64,000 bases of DNA from Glossina fuscipes (lineage: Eukaryota > Arthropoda > Insecta > Diptera > Glossinidae), in contig NW_023998415.1 of NCBI RefSeq assembly GCF_014805625.2, positions 12,441,043 through 12,505,042 of the forward strand. Reading direction: 5' to 3'. This document shows, in pieces, positions 36,194-49,844 of the stretch; positions within the stretch are counted from its first letter, which is position 1; every line of letters begins with the position of its first letter. The notes under the pieces are model-generated. The model made no database searches and was not told the origin of the DNA. It saw only the letters and a program-made list of their open reading frames with translations. A program made the translations under genes and the position numbers.

Positions 36194-37340
36194 CAAAAAT
36201 ATAGGTACAAATGATTCGATATACTTTCTAGACGATAATGTGATAGCCATACCTATAATTCCGCTTAAATGTGTGTTAATATGCATACAGACACACATAT
36301 AAATCATCCATAAATAAACGCACATACCTGCATTTTTTCATTTTACATATATATAGATATAGCCATAAAAATACTAAATATGTACATATCTACTTATAGA
36401 CCTACTTATATAAAAGATATACATATGTGATACTTTAATATATTGGATTTATTTTCTGTTTCTGTTTCTTCTTTTCTCAACTTATAAGGTTGTACACACA
36501 CATAAAAGATATATGGAATAAAATAACACGTCTTTTATATTTATAAACAAAGAAATTGTGTATTGTATAACGTATTTAGATGATGTGGACGTATCGTGCC
36601 ATACTACGTTAAAGACAAATTATATAAAAATTTTTCCAAGTATTAAGGTGACGCTCTTTGATTACCTTGCAAGGTAATATATTGAATTGAACTTCATATA
36701 AATATTGCGGGAAAATTGTCAACTATATACCTATGCACTCTCCACATAAATGCATAGCGTTTTATAGAAATTGGAGTATGCCTGCTTGCCTGCTTGCCTG
36801 CTTGCCTGCAAACTATATTTTCGCGCTCGTTTACGTTCGGGTTACTTTTCCAGAAAATAAAATTCGTCAATTATGGCAGCCCATTTAGAAAAAATGTATA
36901 TATCTCCACCAAATTGGTGAGTAACTGATTAGGAAGAAGAGTTTTAGTAACCGTTTCTACATTCTTGCATATGAAAAAATTAAATATTTATTTTTTGATG
37001 CACGAATGCAATATTCCAGTTACCCAATGACATATCGTTAGTTCTTTTTTCTTTTATTCAAACATTCTCTTGGAATTATTTTCATTTCATTTTGCACTCA
37101 ATCTAGCTCTTTATCTCCTTCATATTATTTGACTTTGAAAACTACACTAGGGCTTTTTCCATCTATCTAAAAATTTCTTTATGAATTTCGTTTAATCTTT
37201 TCGTCGAGTAAAAGTTATTTAATTAGGAAATTTGAATATAAAATATACATAGAATGATTTGATAACTTCTTCTTGATAGGGTCTTAAGCGAATTGCCCAA
37301 AATTTAAAACAATTAAGTTAATTCTACCATCGTTATTCTA

Positions 37341-37372
<32 letters not shown>

Positions 37373-40300
37373 ATTGAGAAAAAAGGAATAAGGAATAAAG
37401 CTAAGTCTTCATACTCTATAATTTTAAGTGGGCGCGGCAGATTTTTTCTATTTTTGTAGGATAAAAGTAGAAGTTTATATCGTGTGTTTGAAGCAGACAC
37501 CTCTATTTTTGCGCCATTTAGTATGTGTATCACAGCAATCAACATACAGGTGAACTGAAGGACTGACAAACACGTCCAGAATAGTTCAAATTTGATCCCA
37601 GTCAATAATACGTAGGTTTTATAAGTTCCCTAAAGACTCTTTGCGGGTGCCGCAAACGTTTCGCAAAAGAATGAAATTATCGATCTGAAACAAAATGCAA
37701 AGAAAAGTCTTGAAATGTATAATGTAATCCATACCTAGTTTCAAAAAAAATTTTGAAAAAATTTTAAAATTATTTAAATTGTTTGCTTTTCGCATATATT
37801 TGCCAAGAATTGGCTATAAAATCAATTCAAGCTAATCAATCACGAAAAATGCGACGGTCATCCTTAGAGAAGATTACTACAATTGAGATTCGAAATGAAT
37901 TGAAAATTGAAAAATATTCGAAATGGAAAGCAAAAATTTCGGCAGAAATGCGATAAATATTTTAGGTAGTGATTGAAATTTAATGAATTTACTTGAAAAA
38001 TCGGGACTTTGCTTTAATTAAAGCAATCATCACTCCTTGATAATGTTTATCAATGTTTATTGCATTCAAAAAATAGTGAAAAGAAACTCATAGGACACAC
38101 AATATTACATATTTCAAAAAAATTACTGCCAAAGTGTTGGTATATTTAATATAATATAATATAAATATATATAAAATTTTCAGCATATTTTGATTTTTCA
38201 TTGTTCTTCATTCCTTGTCATCATTGTGGATGCATTACAATTAGCAAAAAAAAAAACAAGTCAAGTCAAGAATTTACAATAGAGAACTAAAGTCCGCAAA
38301 AGACAAACGAAGTTATGCTTACAACTTTTACATCAATAATTTTTATCATCTCATTAATGGTCATGCAAAAGTTATTCAATGGCATGTAACTTTCCCAAGT
38401 TAGATAATATGTTCATGCGTACTCATCACTTTTTTTTCATTTCACTGAATTATTAACCTTAATGAAGGTGAAAAATAATTCTAAAGAAATTCCCGGATAA
38501 ATTTCGAGCAGCCTTAGCACATTATCGACATGAATTTGCACGACCTTCTAACCATATTGTTTGTAGTGTTGAGAAGGCTTGTTCAATACCTATCAAAAGT
38601 TCAAAGACGCAAAAAAACAAAAAAAAACTCATACAGTTTGATCCAGGGAAACGCTTTAAAAATCTCAACGTTTCACAAGCCGTTTACCACAACGTATCGC
38701 GATAAATTTTCATGCATTGTATGTGCAAACAACCAACGGTTTGAGCGCTGTACAGCTAATTGAACCTAATTCACCAATCTATTTAAACATCATCTTTTGC
38801 AGACTTTCACATGTATAAGCCAATCATTATAGGCAAAGGGCAACAAAAAATAATCTTTCATTGATGTACTTTATTGCCGTTCGATCCTGAAAATCAATTC
38901 TTTTACTTCAAAAACTTTTCATTACTTCGTCACAATCATATGGATTATTAGACTTATGCGTATGAATCGGGAAAAAGGTGAATCTGAATGGTCTTCCAAA
39001 ACAAGCCAAGTGCAACAACGGCTCTTTCCAGTCACACGCGAATTCCATTACAGATTACATATTTAACAAGGAGAAAGAACTTACATCTCATTATATGTAA
39101 AAGAAGGTTTTCTTCGGATTTAAAGTAATTAACGTGCCTTATGGATAGATACTTCTATACATCAGTAAAGGGTTTTCATACTTAACAAGCTTCAAATGTC
39201 CAATGCAAGTATTTCTGCTATCTTTGCCAGATGCAGATTACATTTAATTAATATTCGGTTTTCAAACGCCTTAAGAAGCTAACATTTAAGAGCTTAACAT
39301 CTTGCCGTTAAGTGGCCTAAATCTAGAAAGCTTGTTTTCATTAGGCCCGACCAATTTAATGTGCCAGGGATATAGATCAAAGGACAAAACCGCATTTGTA
39401 TCATTTGAAATCAATTTTCGCACTTCAGTTAATTTAAAAAAAAAAAAAAAAAAACAAAACAAAACAAACAAACAAACAAACAACAACAACAAATTCTTTA
39501 TAAAATTTCAATGATACTAAATAACATAGATTTTCGTTTGCCAACATTACAAAAAAACACTCATACATAACTAACTATACCAAGTATAAGCTCTTTCTCT
39601 TTTTTTGACCAAAAGCTAGTAATCAAGTGCCAAGTTTCAATATTTTAATTTCATTTTTCAGTTTCAATTATCTCGTTTGCGACTGAATACTTTTCCTTCA
39701 AATGTAACAAATATATGGGTAAAAAAATTTGATTAAAGCTATTAAAATGAAAAACACTAGATTGGCAAGATACAATTTTTTGGTGTTGCACACAGGGACA
39801 ACACATGAAGACCTCTTCCATTGCATTTCTTTCAGCCTTAAATATTCACTTTTAAAGTGCAACTTAAGGTGTACAATTGCTGCAGATAGATTTTACACTT
39901 TAACAAACATAAAGAAGATTGATTCGTTTAGCCTAACAAGTCAAAACGAGGTCATTCTGCCAGTTTACTGGATGCTTAAAATTGTTGTTTTTGAATCCAT
40001 AAAAACTGCGTCAAGCATACGAAGAAAACGGACTTTTCATCGTTGCACGAATATTTTTATTGAATTTTAGTCTCATCGTTTTAATTTAGCGCAACATCTG
40101 TTTGTCATTTGCAAAACTTTTTGAATGGCAAAAACATCAAATCAAATGCGACGACCTGCAATCGCATATATTCATAAATCGTCTTCAATATGTCTGACAT
40201 TTGTGTTTGCTAACATATCTTGTCTCTTATCCCCGTACTCCCTGTATTTATAGAATTTTGCGGTCACAAAGAACGAATGCCATTTGTATTTTGTCTGCAA

Positions 40301-40612
40301 ATATCAAATTCAATGTAATACGAACTTCTCCACCAAGTCATTGTTAGTGCTCTCTTAAGTTTACGCTTATCGCTAAGTATGCGTCTCACTCAATTTGTGC
40401 AAAAACTTTATTTCACCTTTAACACTTTTTCCTCCATTTCCTTGACGTTTTTAATAAGATTTTCTATGTGGCGTATAAGAGTATCATAATTTCTAAGTAA
40501 ACAGCACTCATACGTTATGTGTTACGCACACTATTTTATGGAGAACACTGTTATAAAACTGAGATATTATAAGAAACTTGTTAAGAACAGCACCAAATTT
40601 CTAAAGAAAATA
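34401..40612. other. non-coding stretch with microsatellites and a repeat copy
   Basis: The stretch contains (CAA)n at 35145-35166, (CA)n at 35398-35423, (GT)n at 36047-36072, (AT)n at 36156-36191, an 8-bp repeat (CCTGCTTG, 36781-36809), poly(A) at 37341-37370 and copy B of the dispersed repeat at 37375-37665. Frames up to 113 codons exist (39729-40070) but resemble no protein. Confidence 0.55.
37375..37665 (+). repeat. dispersed fly repeat, copy B
   Basis: CTTCATACTCTATAATTTTA, GGGCGCGGCAGATTTTTTC and GGTGCCGCAAACG align with the same motifs in the 505-1240 copy, at about 80 percent identity by eye over the first 50 bp, with the middle shortened. Confidence 0.55.
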
Positions 40613-40760
40613 ATAGGTTGGAGGGAAAGTTCTATCGTATTTGAAATAGTCAAGTAATTTTTCTTGTAAATAAAAAACAAAAGACAAAAAACATGTCATC
40701 AATAATGAATTTAAATATTTTCTTTAATACACAGAAGACAGAACTTTCCCTCCAACCTAT
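40613..40760. mobile_element. 148-bp MITE, mariner-like ends
   Basis: The 21-bp terminal inverted repeats are perfect (40613-40633 and 40740-40760; ATAGGTTGGAGGGAAAGTTC plus T) and flanked by TA on both sides. The interior has no coding capacity. The AGGTTGG start and TA target site point to mobilisation by a mariner-type transposase, but the ends differ from the 10.3-kb mariner. Confidence 0.88.
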
Positions 40761-43700
40761 TATATTTAAAACTTGTTATATAGGCCGATAGATGTTTACA
40801 TTCACTTGCGCATCCATACACCCATCCATTCAACTTGACAATAATAGATAGAATAAAATAGAATAGAAACTTTGCGGTATGTGTAACAAGTACTCTTCAC
40901 CTAATAGTCGATTACCACTATCTTATAGCATAGCAAGCGTATACTTTATATCCATCTCTAAAGAATATTGATATACTAGATTTCTTATTCCGCTTGTTTG
41001 TACAATATCCAGAAATACGCATTCGAGGCTCCATATAGTATGTATTTTCATACTGTTTTCATCAATGTAAAATGCTAATTTAATTGATTGGCTCACTGGT
41101 TCATTGTCACGTCCATCTGTATTTGGAATATTCGTGCTCGTAAAACTCCAGATAGAAAACTAAAACGGGATAGCAATGAATTAAGTTTGAAAAAACGGCG
41201 GGCGAATTATAATAAAGAAAAATAAAACACAAACAACGGTAACACACGATCTGTAGCGATTCGTGATCATGCTAGTCGTACAAATAGTTCTTATATTTGC
41301 GCGATACTTGAAAGTTCAGCCAACTGAGCGGAAATTCGAAATTTTTCCATATTGTTTTCAGATAATGGATTTCAAAGATTCACTTAGCGGCAAATATCAT
41401 TCCCTCTTCATTGTTTTGTGTCTTCACAGTATATGTTTTAATATAAAAATAATATTAGACTTTTGTAGCACAGGGTTTCCTTTCCGAAGGCAAACATTTT
41501 TGTGAAAAAGATATTGACTAGACTAAGCTATCGCTAAGAGCAGCTCAAACGTTGAGAAGCCGTAAAAAAAACCCATCTCTCACTGTTGAAACGATTTGTA
41601 TTAAAAAACTTTTAAATCTTATTTTTAAACTTTTTCGATTTTGATTTTTTCTTCTCGTATCCCTTAACTTCAATAAAGATGCGATTTTAATTTTACGAAC
41701 ATCGCTAATTTGATTTTAATTAACGTTTCTCTACTGAGATTACGTATGCACCGTCAGTTGCCATTGCTTTTTTACGATCTCAAGATAAGGTCATCTAGCA
41801 GGGCCATACTCGAATACCACAGTTTATGGAAAGTATTCAGTTAAAAGCGGGTTCATCTGGTCTCCCCATACCGCTTTAGAATCACCTATGAAAACGCTTT
41901 GAATACAAAAATCAAAAAATTTCTGTCAAGATTTTTGCCTTCATTTTTCATTTACCCTTAATTTCAATAATTTTTAAGTCTATACTGAACTAATCTCTCC
42001 GCGTTGCAACAAGGGCCCTAACTTAACTACTATTCCCAAATCCTTGACTACTATCAACATTATCGTAATTGGGACACACTTGACTTTTAGCAAATGATAT
42101 AATTCCTAAAATGTAGTTACTTCGCAATCTTTTTATAATGTTGATATGGTATCACTGTCAATATAATATTAAGACAATCCTAGGTACCATAATATCTTCG
42201 CATTCCTTGATTGTCATAGACTTCTTCTTCTTAAATACCCTCTAGTTTAGATGGTGTAACGAAGATTGTATAAAAATAAACTAATAAAGTAAATTTCCCA
42301 GACATTCACTTTTATTTTATATATTTTTTTTGCAGAAAAAGGGAGAGAAATTAAGAGGGAAAAAATTAGAAGAAAGCGCTTCAATTAGTTCTTATTCGTA
42401 TATTAAATATTCAATGTCCTCCAATGACAAACACTTTTATACTGGAGGACATTCATACGCTATCGATCATACTATCTAATACGATTAATGAAACTTAATT
42501 AATTGTAAACGTGAAAGGGCAGCAAGTAATGCTAGATGTTCTACATGCTAAATATGAAAGCAAGTTTTTGTCTTTCACGTCTGGCTCAGCTCATTTACAT
42601 TCGAAATTTCGAAATTAATGCAAAAAATTTGTGTCTAAAGAACTGACTGAACTATAACTTTACTATAAACTTTTCGTACGAATCGTACAACTTGTCTCGA
42701 TTACATTGTGATGTCAACAAAAAGCCGCCTCAAATGAGTTTTTGAATTTAGGATCGAATTATTTGTTGTTGGATTCAGATACTCTTCCTTAATATCAACA
42801 CAATGTTATCGGCTCAAATGATTGTTTAGTTGTCATACAATACTTTACTCAAGGGAAATGAAAATCATTGATGAGAGAGATAAAGTTGTACGCTCTAATA
42901 CAGTACGAGGAGAGTGCGCTCCATATGATTATATATTATGAATCATCCCCCTTCGGACTTTCTATATTATTTTTCAAAAATCAAAGGAGCGTAAGCAGTA
43001 TTTATTTTAATTTTAAAGCAACAATAAAGAAAAGGAAAGTGGAGAAGAGAAAAAAACAAATAGAAAAGATAATAAAAGCAAATAAAAGAAAAGAAAAGGA
43101 AAGAAAGCTTTGCTTTTCTCCTCATTTTTCCTTGTTTTTATATTCACCTTGAAACGAACCTTTTGTACCCACTTGCTCAAGTCAATACATAGATTTTACA
43201 ATATTTTTTTCATGTATTGTCGTCGTCTCTTTACGCTAACCCTTCACATATATACTAACATTTTTTAGATATTTCTTTTCCATCATTATCTTATATATAT
43301 ATATATATATGTTAAAATGTAATTTTTTTTATCTCTTAACGGCGAATTTATGCGCTAACCATAGTCATTTTTGCATCAAGTTTTTATCTTGTCCTGATAA
43401 AAGTAGGCCTTGTTTATATATTGGCTTTTGCTATGCATTCCAAATTAAAAGTTTCATTATATTAGGGTCCGATTATGATTTCCAAATTTGAAAAATGTTT
43501 CATACATTTTCAGTTCCTACTTTATGTGTCTAATATTGAAATCATGCCACGAATAACAGAAAGACAAATTAACAGTTGGGCATAGCTAAATCGATACGTT
43601 GTTGATACGTTTATTCCGAGTATAGGACACTTTCAGTGACAGAATTCATGTATTTATTATGCGCGATTTGCTTTAATTTGTTTCTCGTTGACTGAAAATT

Positions 43701-45059
43701 ACGAGAACACTTTCACTGACTATAATTAAAAGAGAGATTCGAGTCTAGGCGACAATTATTCGAGATTTGTTTAAGGACCCATTACATGACTACATCGTGC
43801 GCCCGTAATCGTTTACTAATCAGTTAATAACGTGCCAAGTAAATTAAAATAATTTTGTATATGTGCAAAAGAAAATTATTAATTAAACAGAAAAAATAAT
43901 ATGAAAGTGTTATTTGTATATAAGTTATAGAAGGCACCACTCCAAGCCACATGCAACACATACGTTGAACACTCTGCCAAAAAGAAATCAAAAAATTTCT
44001 ATGCACTATTTAAGCAAGCGTTAGTATATCTCTTGCTACCCGTACCTAAAATAAACTTTCAGACAACATTCGACTAAAATTTACAACATAAACAAAAAAA
44101 GTTCAAAAAAAAAAAAAAGATATTCCACTGTAACCGAATCTTATGTACCCACCAACTTTATCTTAAAAAAGCTTAAAACCCAAAAGCAAAGAGCAAACAA
44201 AAGAATTCCCCTACTTTATAACATTAGATCGTCATGCCTGATTCTATTCCAGTCTGTCTGCGGTAACGTAGGAATAGTGAACCAAAACCCCAGAGAGCAG
44301 AGCTATTTGTATTTGCTTACGTTGCCTTGCAGGCGTGTCGCGAAACGATTTCGCTGATATTCAATACCAACCTGCATACAATAACTTCTAATGTTTCGGA
44401 TGAATTTTATACGAATTTTTTTTGATCTTTGCAAATGTGAGAAAATGTACAAGAATTAGTACAAAAACGAACAGATAGACGCATAGACATGCTTAAACCG
44501 GCTTAAAATTGAATGCTCTCTGAAGCTTCCTTGCTTGCCACTGTTGTTGCAAACGTTTCCAAAAAAAAAAAAAAAATTAAATGAAGTAAACCCATTCGCA
44601 CTTTGATAGTCGATGTGAAATAAAACACGTTCGAAGGCGAGTCAGGGATACTCGCACTACTCGTTTTTCTTAATTCAAACTACATATGGTTAATGGTTTA
44701 TGAATTTTTTTTTAATAATTGCCCCACTCTTATAAGTTTTCGAGAAATTGATAAAAAGTTTGATTCAAAGTTTTAGTTAGCTAGAGCAGAAGTGTTGATA
44801 GACAGATCAGTTTACAGTTTACAGAAAAAGGATCGAAAATGTATGCATGTGACAACAACTGCAATCTTCTATCCCAATTTGCGGTAGTTTAAAAATTGAT
44901 GTGGACTGGACAAACGGTCGGACGAACGAAAATGGCTGTATAGATTCACTATATTAGATCGATCAAAAATATGTACGCATACATATGTTTTATAATTTTG
45001 ACTGATTTTTATTTGTGAATATTGCAAACGAAATGATAAAATTAATATATAACAAGCGT

Positions 45060-45090
<31 letters not shown>

Positions 45091-45739
45091 AATCATACAA
45101 ACTAGCGTTGATTTACACAATATGTTGTCAGTCAGTCAGTTGGTCTTAAATGTGAGTGCAGTAATCACGCTGAACATTGTACATATTATATAAAAGTTTA
45201 TCGTCTTCTTCTTTTTTAGGGAGAAATTTCCAAAAAGAAAAACAAAAGTATATAAAAAAATCGGAAAAAAAACGTGCATGATTGGCGTATGTTCTCACAT
45301 TAGATGTTTAGACAAATATATATATAGTTTTTTTATGTACGTCATGCAGTCGGTGGCGCATTTATAATGAATGAAGAATTGCTTGCAAAAAATAAATTAT
45401 TAAAAGTACAGGGGAATGCAAACAAGTCCATGAGAATAGATGAATAGATAGAGTTCGTGGATTGCTTTTTATAAGATTTTATCCAAAATTTTTTAACCCA
45501 TCACCAGGAAAGGACGAAGATACATTAAATTTACTTATGCCCCCTGCGAAAATGTTTAGATCTATCTACCTGGCCTGTATGATATTAACAAGATCGCTCT
45601 CTAATCGCTAGTATTCCGATAAAAATATTAAACTATTTTTGATGGATAAAAAAAAAAAAAAAAAAAAAAAACAAGACGGAAGATAGCCTGATCCTAGCAC
45701 TTAACTCACAATTAAAAAATTAAAAAACAGGTAAAGAGC

Positions 45740-46350
45740 ACTGTAGCACTATAACCGTCGACCATTGCATACATTATAAGGCCTTACCTATTACAGTCCC
45801 TCATTTTCATTCGCGATAAAATACCAACAATTATACCTTATGTTTACCTAAAAGCATACCTCTTGTGGGATCCATTTCGTGAAATCAGAAAAATGGGCCT
45901 ACCTGGTTCAAATATGATCCTGTCAATTTCTATATCAAATCACGATTGATCACAATTTTCACCGCAAATTATTACAAAAATAAATCTTCTTGTTACATAA
46001 AGGTTTACCTTCCATCAGAACGCTGGCAAGGAGTCGGGGTGCAATATATAGACTTACATAATTTCGTATAACTGTTTTTCATTTCAATTTTTTATTATGA
46101 ACCGATTCCTATTGTGAAATGTTAAAAATGACACCATTACTCCAATATAAAGGGTTACCTTTCGCAAAAACAATTAAATAAGATCCTCCAGACCTGTCCA
46201 GACCAAATATGCTTTCACTAATAATGTAAGAGATAGAGCGGATATTAATTCCAAACGAATCTCGATAGTATCATTATTACGGAAGTTTATTGGAGAGATA
46301 CATTCATCAACCTTTAAAGTAAACAAAATTTTGGAAATTTCTTTCGGATT
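45740..46350 (+). repeat. decayed ~150-bp tandem repeat
   Basis: A motif like 'taaaGGnTTACCTtcCATcAGaac' returns at about 45778, 45845, 45998, 46148 and weakly 46300, the later copies about 150 bp apart. Each is preceded by a variant of 'AAAAATGACACCnTTATT'. Units are strongly diverged. Confidence 0.35.
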
Positions 46351-46751
46351 CTAGTAATCAATCTTAAACGACAACGAAATTCTTTAAACTTATTTCGGTG
46401 CACAATTAATTTGTAAAAAAAAAGTTTTTAGTTCCTAAACTTCAAGGAAAAGGAGAGTTCTTAACTTTTTATTGACTTCTATTCAAAACGTTTCATATTT
46501 AAAACGGATCCTACTGGAGAACCTTTGCATCGAATTTTTAAACCTTTCACACTCATGCGACAATAAGCCATTGTATCGCATTAAGTTGTACAGATGTCCG
46601 ATTACTGCTATACTATAAATATCGCTTGAATATATAAAACGCATAGCTTCGACATATAGTCGGTGATTCGACTAACAAATGACGGCGGACCTTGCTTAGT
46701 TCTATTATTTCAAATTGTTTTTTCAAAATTACAACAATCCTATCGAATATT

Positions 46752-46787
<36 letters not shown>

Positions 46788-47191
46788 CAATATAATTGAT
46801 AAAATCAATGTAATCAATAACTTACCTGATGTAAACACTAAGGATGCATCAAGAGGTTTTTTAGGAGTTCATCAATAGTTTTAGTATTCAATTTCGAAAT
46901 CCTTTTTGATTAATATTAATAAATTTTCTTTAACGGTTTTCTTATTTCCTTTTACTTTTGTTCTTATGCTTTCGTATTTACTCTTTATTATATCTCTAGT
47001 TCTCACACATTTTTAAAATTCTCTTCTCCTCTCTTTTCCATTTCTAATGTTTTTCCTTTTTTTTTGTTTCCTTATTTTTTTTTTTTTTTATTTATAATTT
47101 ATTAAAACACAGAATACCGTAATATGTGTACGTCTAATGTGTATGTAAATGTACACATGCTTCCTTCTTCACTTCACTTCATTTGTTTTTT

Positions 47192-47227
<36 letters not shown>

Positions 47228-49092
47228 TTCTGTTTCTGTTTCTTTAGTTTTTTCTGTTTTTTGGTTAGAGATGACGAGGCTTTAATAAACAAACATATAG
47301 GCATACAATAAAAACACTACTGTGTTTATAATAGCATGCTATATATTTTCATAAGCTCACACAAATGCACACTCGCTAACAGTGTTTTGTTTCCTTCCTA
47401 AGCGAGAGAAAAAGAGATACGTTTCCTTATTTCATCTAAAGGGAAAAATTTATATTTCGTTTTTTTTTTTTTTTTTGCTTTACTGACTGTAATTTTGTTG
47501 CTGTAGTTCTTGTTGCCTGCTCTTATTCTTAAAACAAAAAATTTGTGTGCATGTTGAGTGATTCAGCTGTGGTTGTTCTTGTTGTTGTTGTTTCTGTTTC
47601 TGTTTCTGTTATTTGCTATATTCAGCACGACATTTTATGGGCCTGACAACGTGTTTAACTTTTTTTTTGCAATATTTTTTTTTTTTTTTTTTTTTTTTTG
47701 CTTTATAAGTAAAAAAATAAAAACACAAAAATGTAACCGTTTCAAGGGGTATTCATGTTTATACAACACTTACACTCACATACATATATATTACATACAC
47801 GATCTTACAAATTTGTACACATGACGTGGTAAAAGTCTTGTCGACAGAGACAGGCGGCGGGGGTTCATGTGGGAGTTTAACTTAGGTTGATTCAGTTTAG
47901 TGTCGTGTACAAAAGTAGTAGTCCTAGACACTTTAAGTAGGACACAAGCAACAGTAACACGATTTTTATTATGAAAAATTTATTTCAATTCAAATCTTTA
48001 TGTTTTTCTTAAAATTAAAAAAAAAAAAACGAAACACAAAAACGAAAAAATCAATAACTATTATTGATATCATTTTAATATTTCTTTTTCCATTTTATTA
48101 TATTATACTTAAGACTTGAATTGTTAGCATCGTTATTATTACCGTTATTATTATTATTCTTGTTATGATTATTACTATTATTATTATTATTATGATTATT
48201 ACTATTATTATTATTATGCTTTAATCACAACAAACACACATACATGGGGAACACAACAACTGGTTTCTTTAATTATTTTATTAATATTTATTTTAAGAAG
48301 AGAAGAGCGTAAGCTCAACATGTATTCTCCAAAAAGTGAAAGTACCGTTAACAATGGCTTGTCGCAATGCACTGTATAACGGGTGATTTTTCGTTATGTC
48401 TGTGATACTTGGCTGCTGCCATATTATATTGATGATGTTGACACTGACAGTACTTAGGCATAATGTGCGCTACGTTGTGCAAAAGTTGATACCACTCTTT
48501 CTCTTGTTGATTTTCAGCTCGCAGTAGTAGCAACATTGTTGTTAACATAATTTTTGGTGGTTGTTTTAAATAAGAGTAAACGTAGAATATGTACAGCTTT
48601 GCTCAATATTTAATACGAAAGAGAGTAAGGATTGTTCTCACACGGCACTCGTAACATTTAGAGTGAATGGGATATTCATTCGTAATACTCTGCAAAATGT
48701 TGAAATTTTTTTTTTTTTTTTTCCTTGTTTTATTTTTTTAAACAAAACGAAAAATGTTCATTGCATAGAAGAAAACAAATTTTGCATATGTATGTGTATG
48801 AGTAAGCGAGTGAATAAGTGCGTGCGTGAGTGCGTGCGTGCGTGCGTGAGATTGTGTGAGTTGTGATACGAAATCACTTGAGCTTAATTTGTAATCTAAT
48901 CCCGTAGAATTGTTATTTGTTTGTTTGTTTGTTTGTTTATTTGTTTGTTTGTTTGTTGCTTTCTACTCTCTTCATAATTGGTTTTATTGTTATTTCTATT
49001 GCGATTCCGATTGTAAACTTATTTTGGAGTTTTTGTAATTTAACCTTCTGCCCTACTCTGTGGGAATGCGTCATCGCTTTTCAATTAAACAG

Positions 49093-49132
<40 letters not shown>

Positions 49133-49702
49133 TAGAGAGCCTTTCGAATATTTTTATTTTCAATTTCATTTTTTTTATTTTTACATTTTGAATATATATT
49201 TTTTTTTCTTTTTTTTTTGCATCTTAAATTTTCCTTCCATTCAAAAAGAACTTTACGTTAACAGCCTTTTCGTGTCGTCCATTAATCGCTTTTTCAATTT
49301 TTCCGATTCGATAGCTTTGCTAGAGTAAGTCAGACAAAGCTTATTTATGGCCTTTAGAATTGTCAAAATGTTGCTATTGTTGTTATTATTATTTTAGTAC
49401 ACACGCACTCTGTCAAGGTTATTTCCTGTTGTTTGTCAATGAAATTGGAAAAAAAAATAAAAATTTATTAAAGCTTTACGATAGTTGAAGAACCAAAGAA
49501 CCAAAAAAAAAAAGAAAAAAAAAACCAAAAATTAAATTAAAAATTAATAACAATTTCATTTCATTTTTGTTAATCAAAAGAACCGAAAAAATTGAAGGCA
49601 ATTTAACAGAATAATTCATAAATAGGAGTTATTTGTTTACATAATTTTCATTAATTCGTCTATTAATTTTTCATTTCTGTTAAGCATTAACTTATTTGTC
49701 AA

Positions 49703-49802
49703 NNNNNNNNNNNNNNNNNNNNNNNNNNNNNNNNNNNNNNNNNNNNNNNNNNNNNNNNNNNNNNNNNNNNNNNNNNNNNNNNNNNNNNNNNNNNNNNNNN
49801 NN
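49703..49802. other. assembly gap (100 N)
   Basis: This is a run of 100 N followed directly by 38 consecutive A. The homopolymer probably stopped the assembly. Confidence 0.97.

Positions 49803-49844
<42 letters not shown>

Noticed and set aside
39729..40070. 113-codon plus-strand open frame
   Set aside because: It has no domain, no coding-like composition and no splice context; frames of this length are expected by chance in 64 kb.
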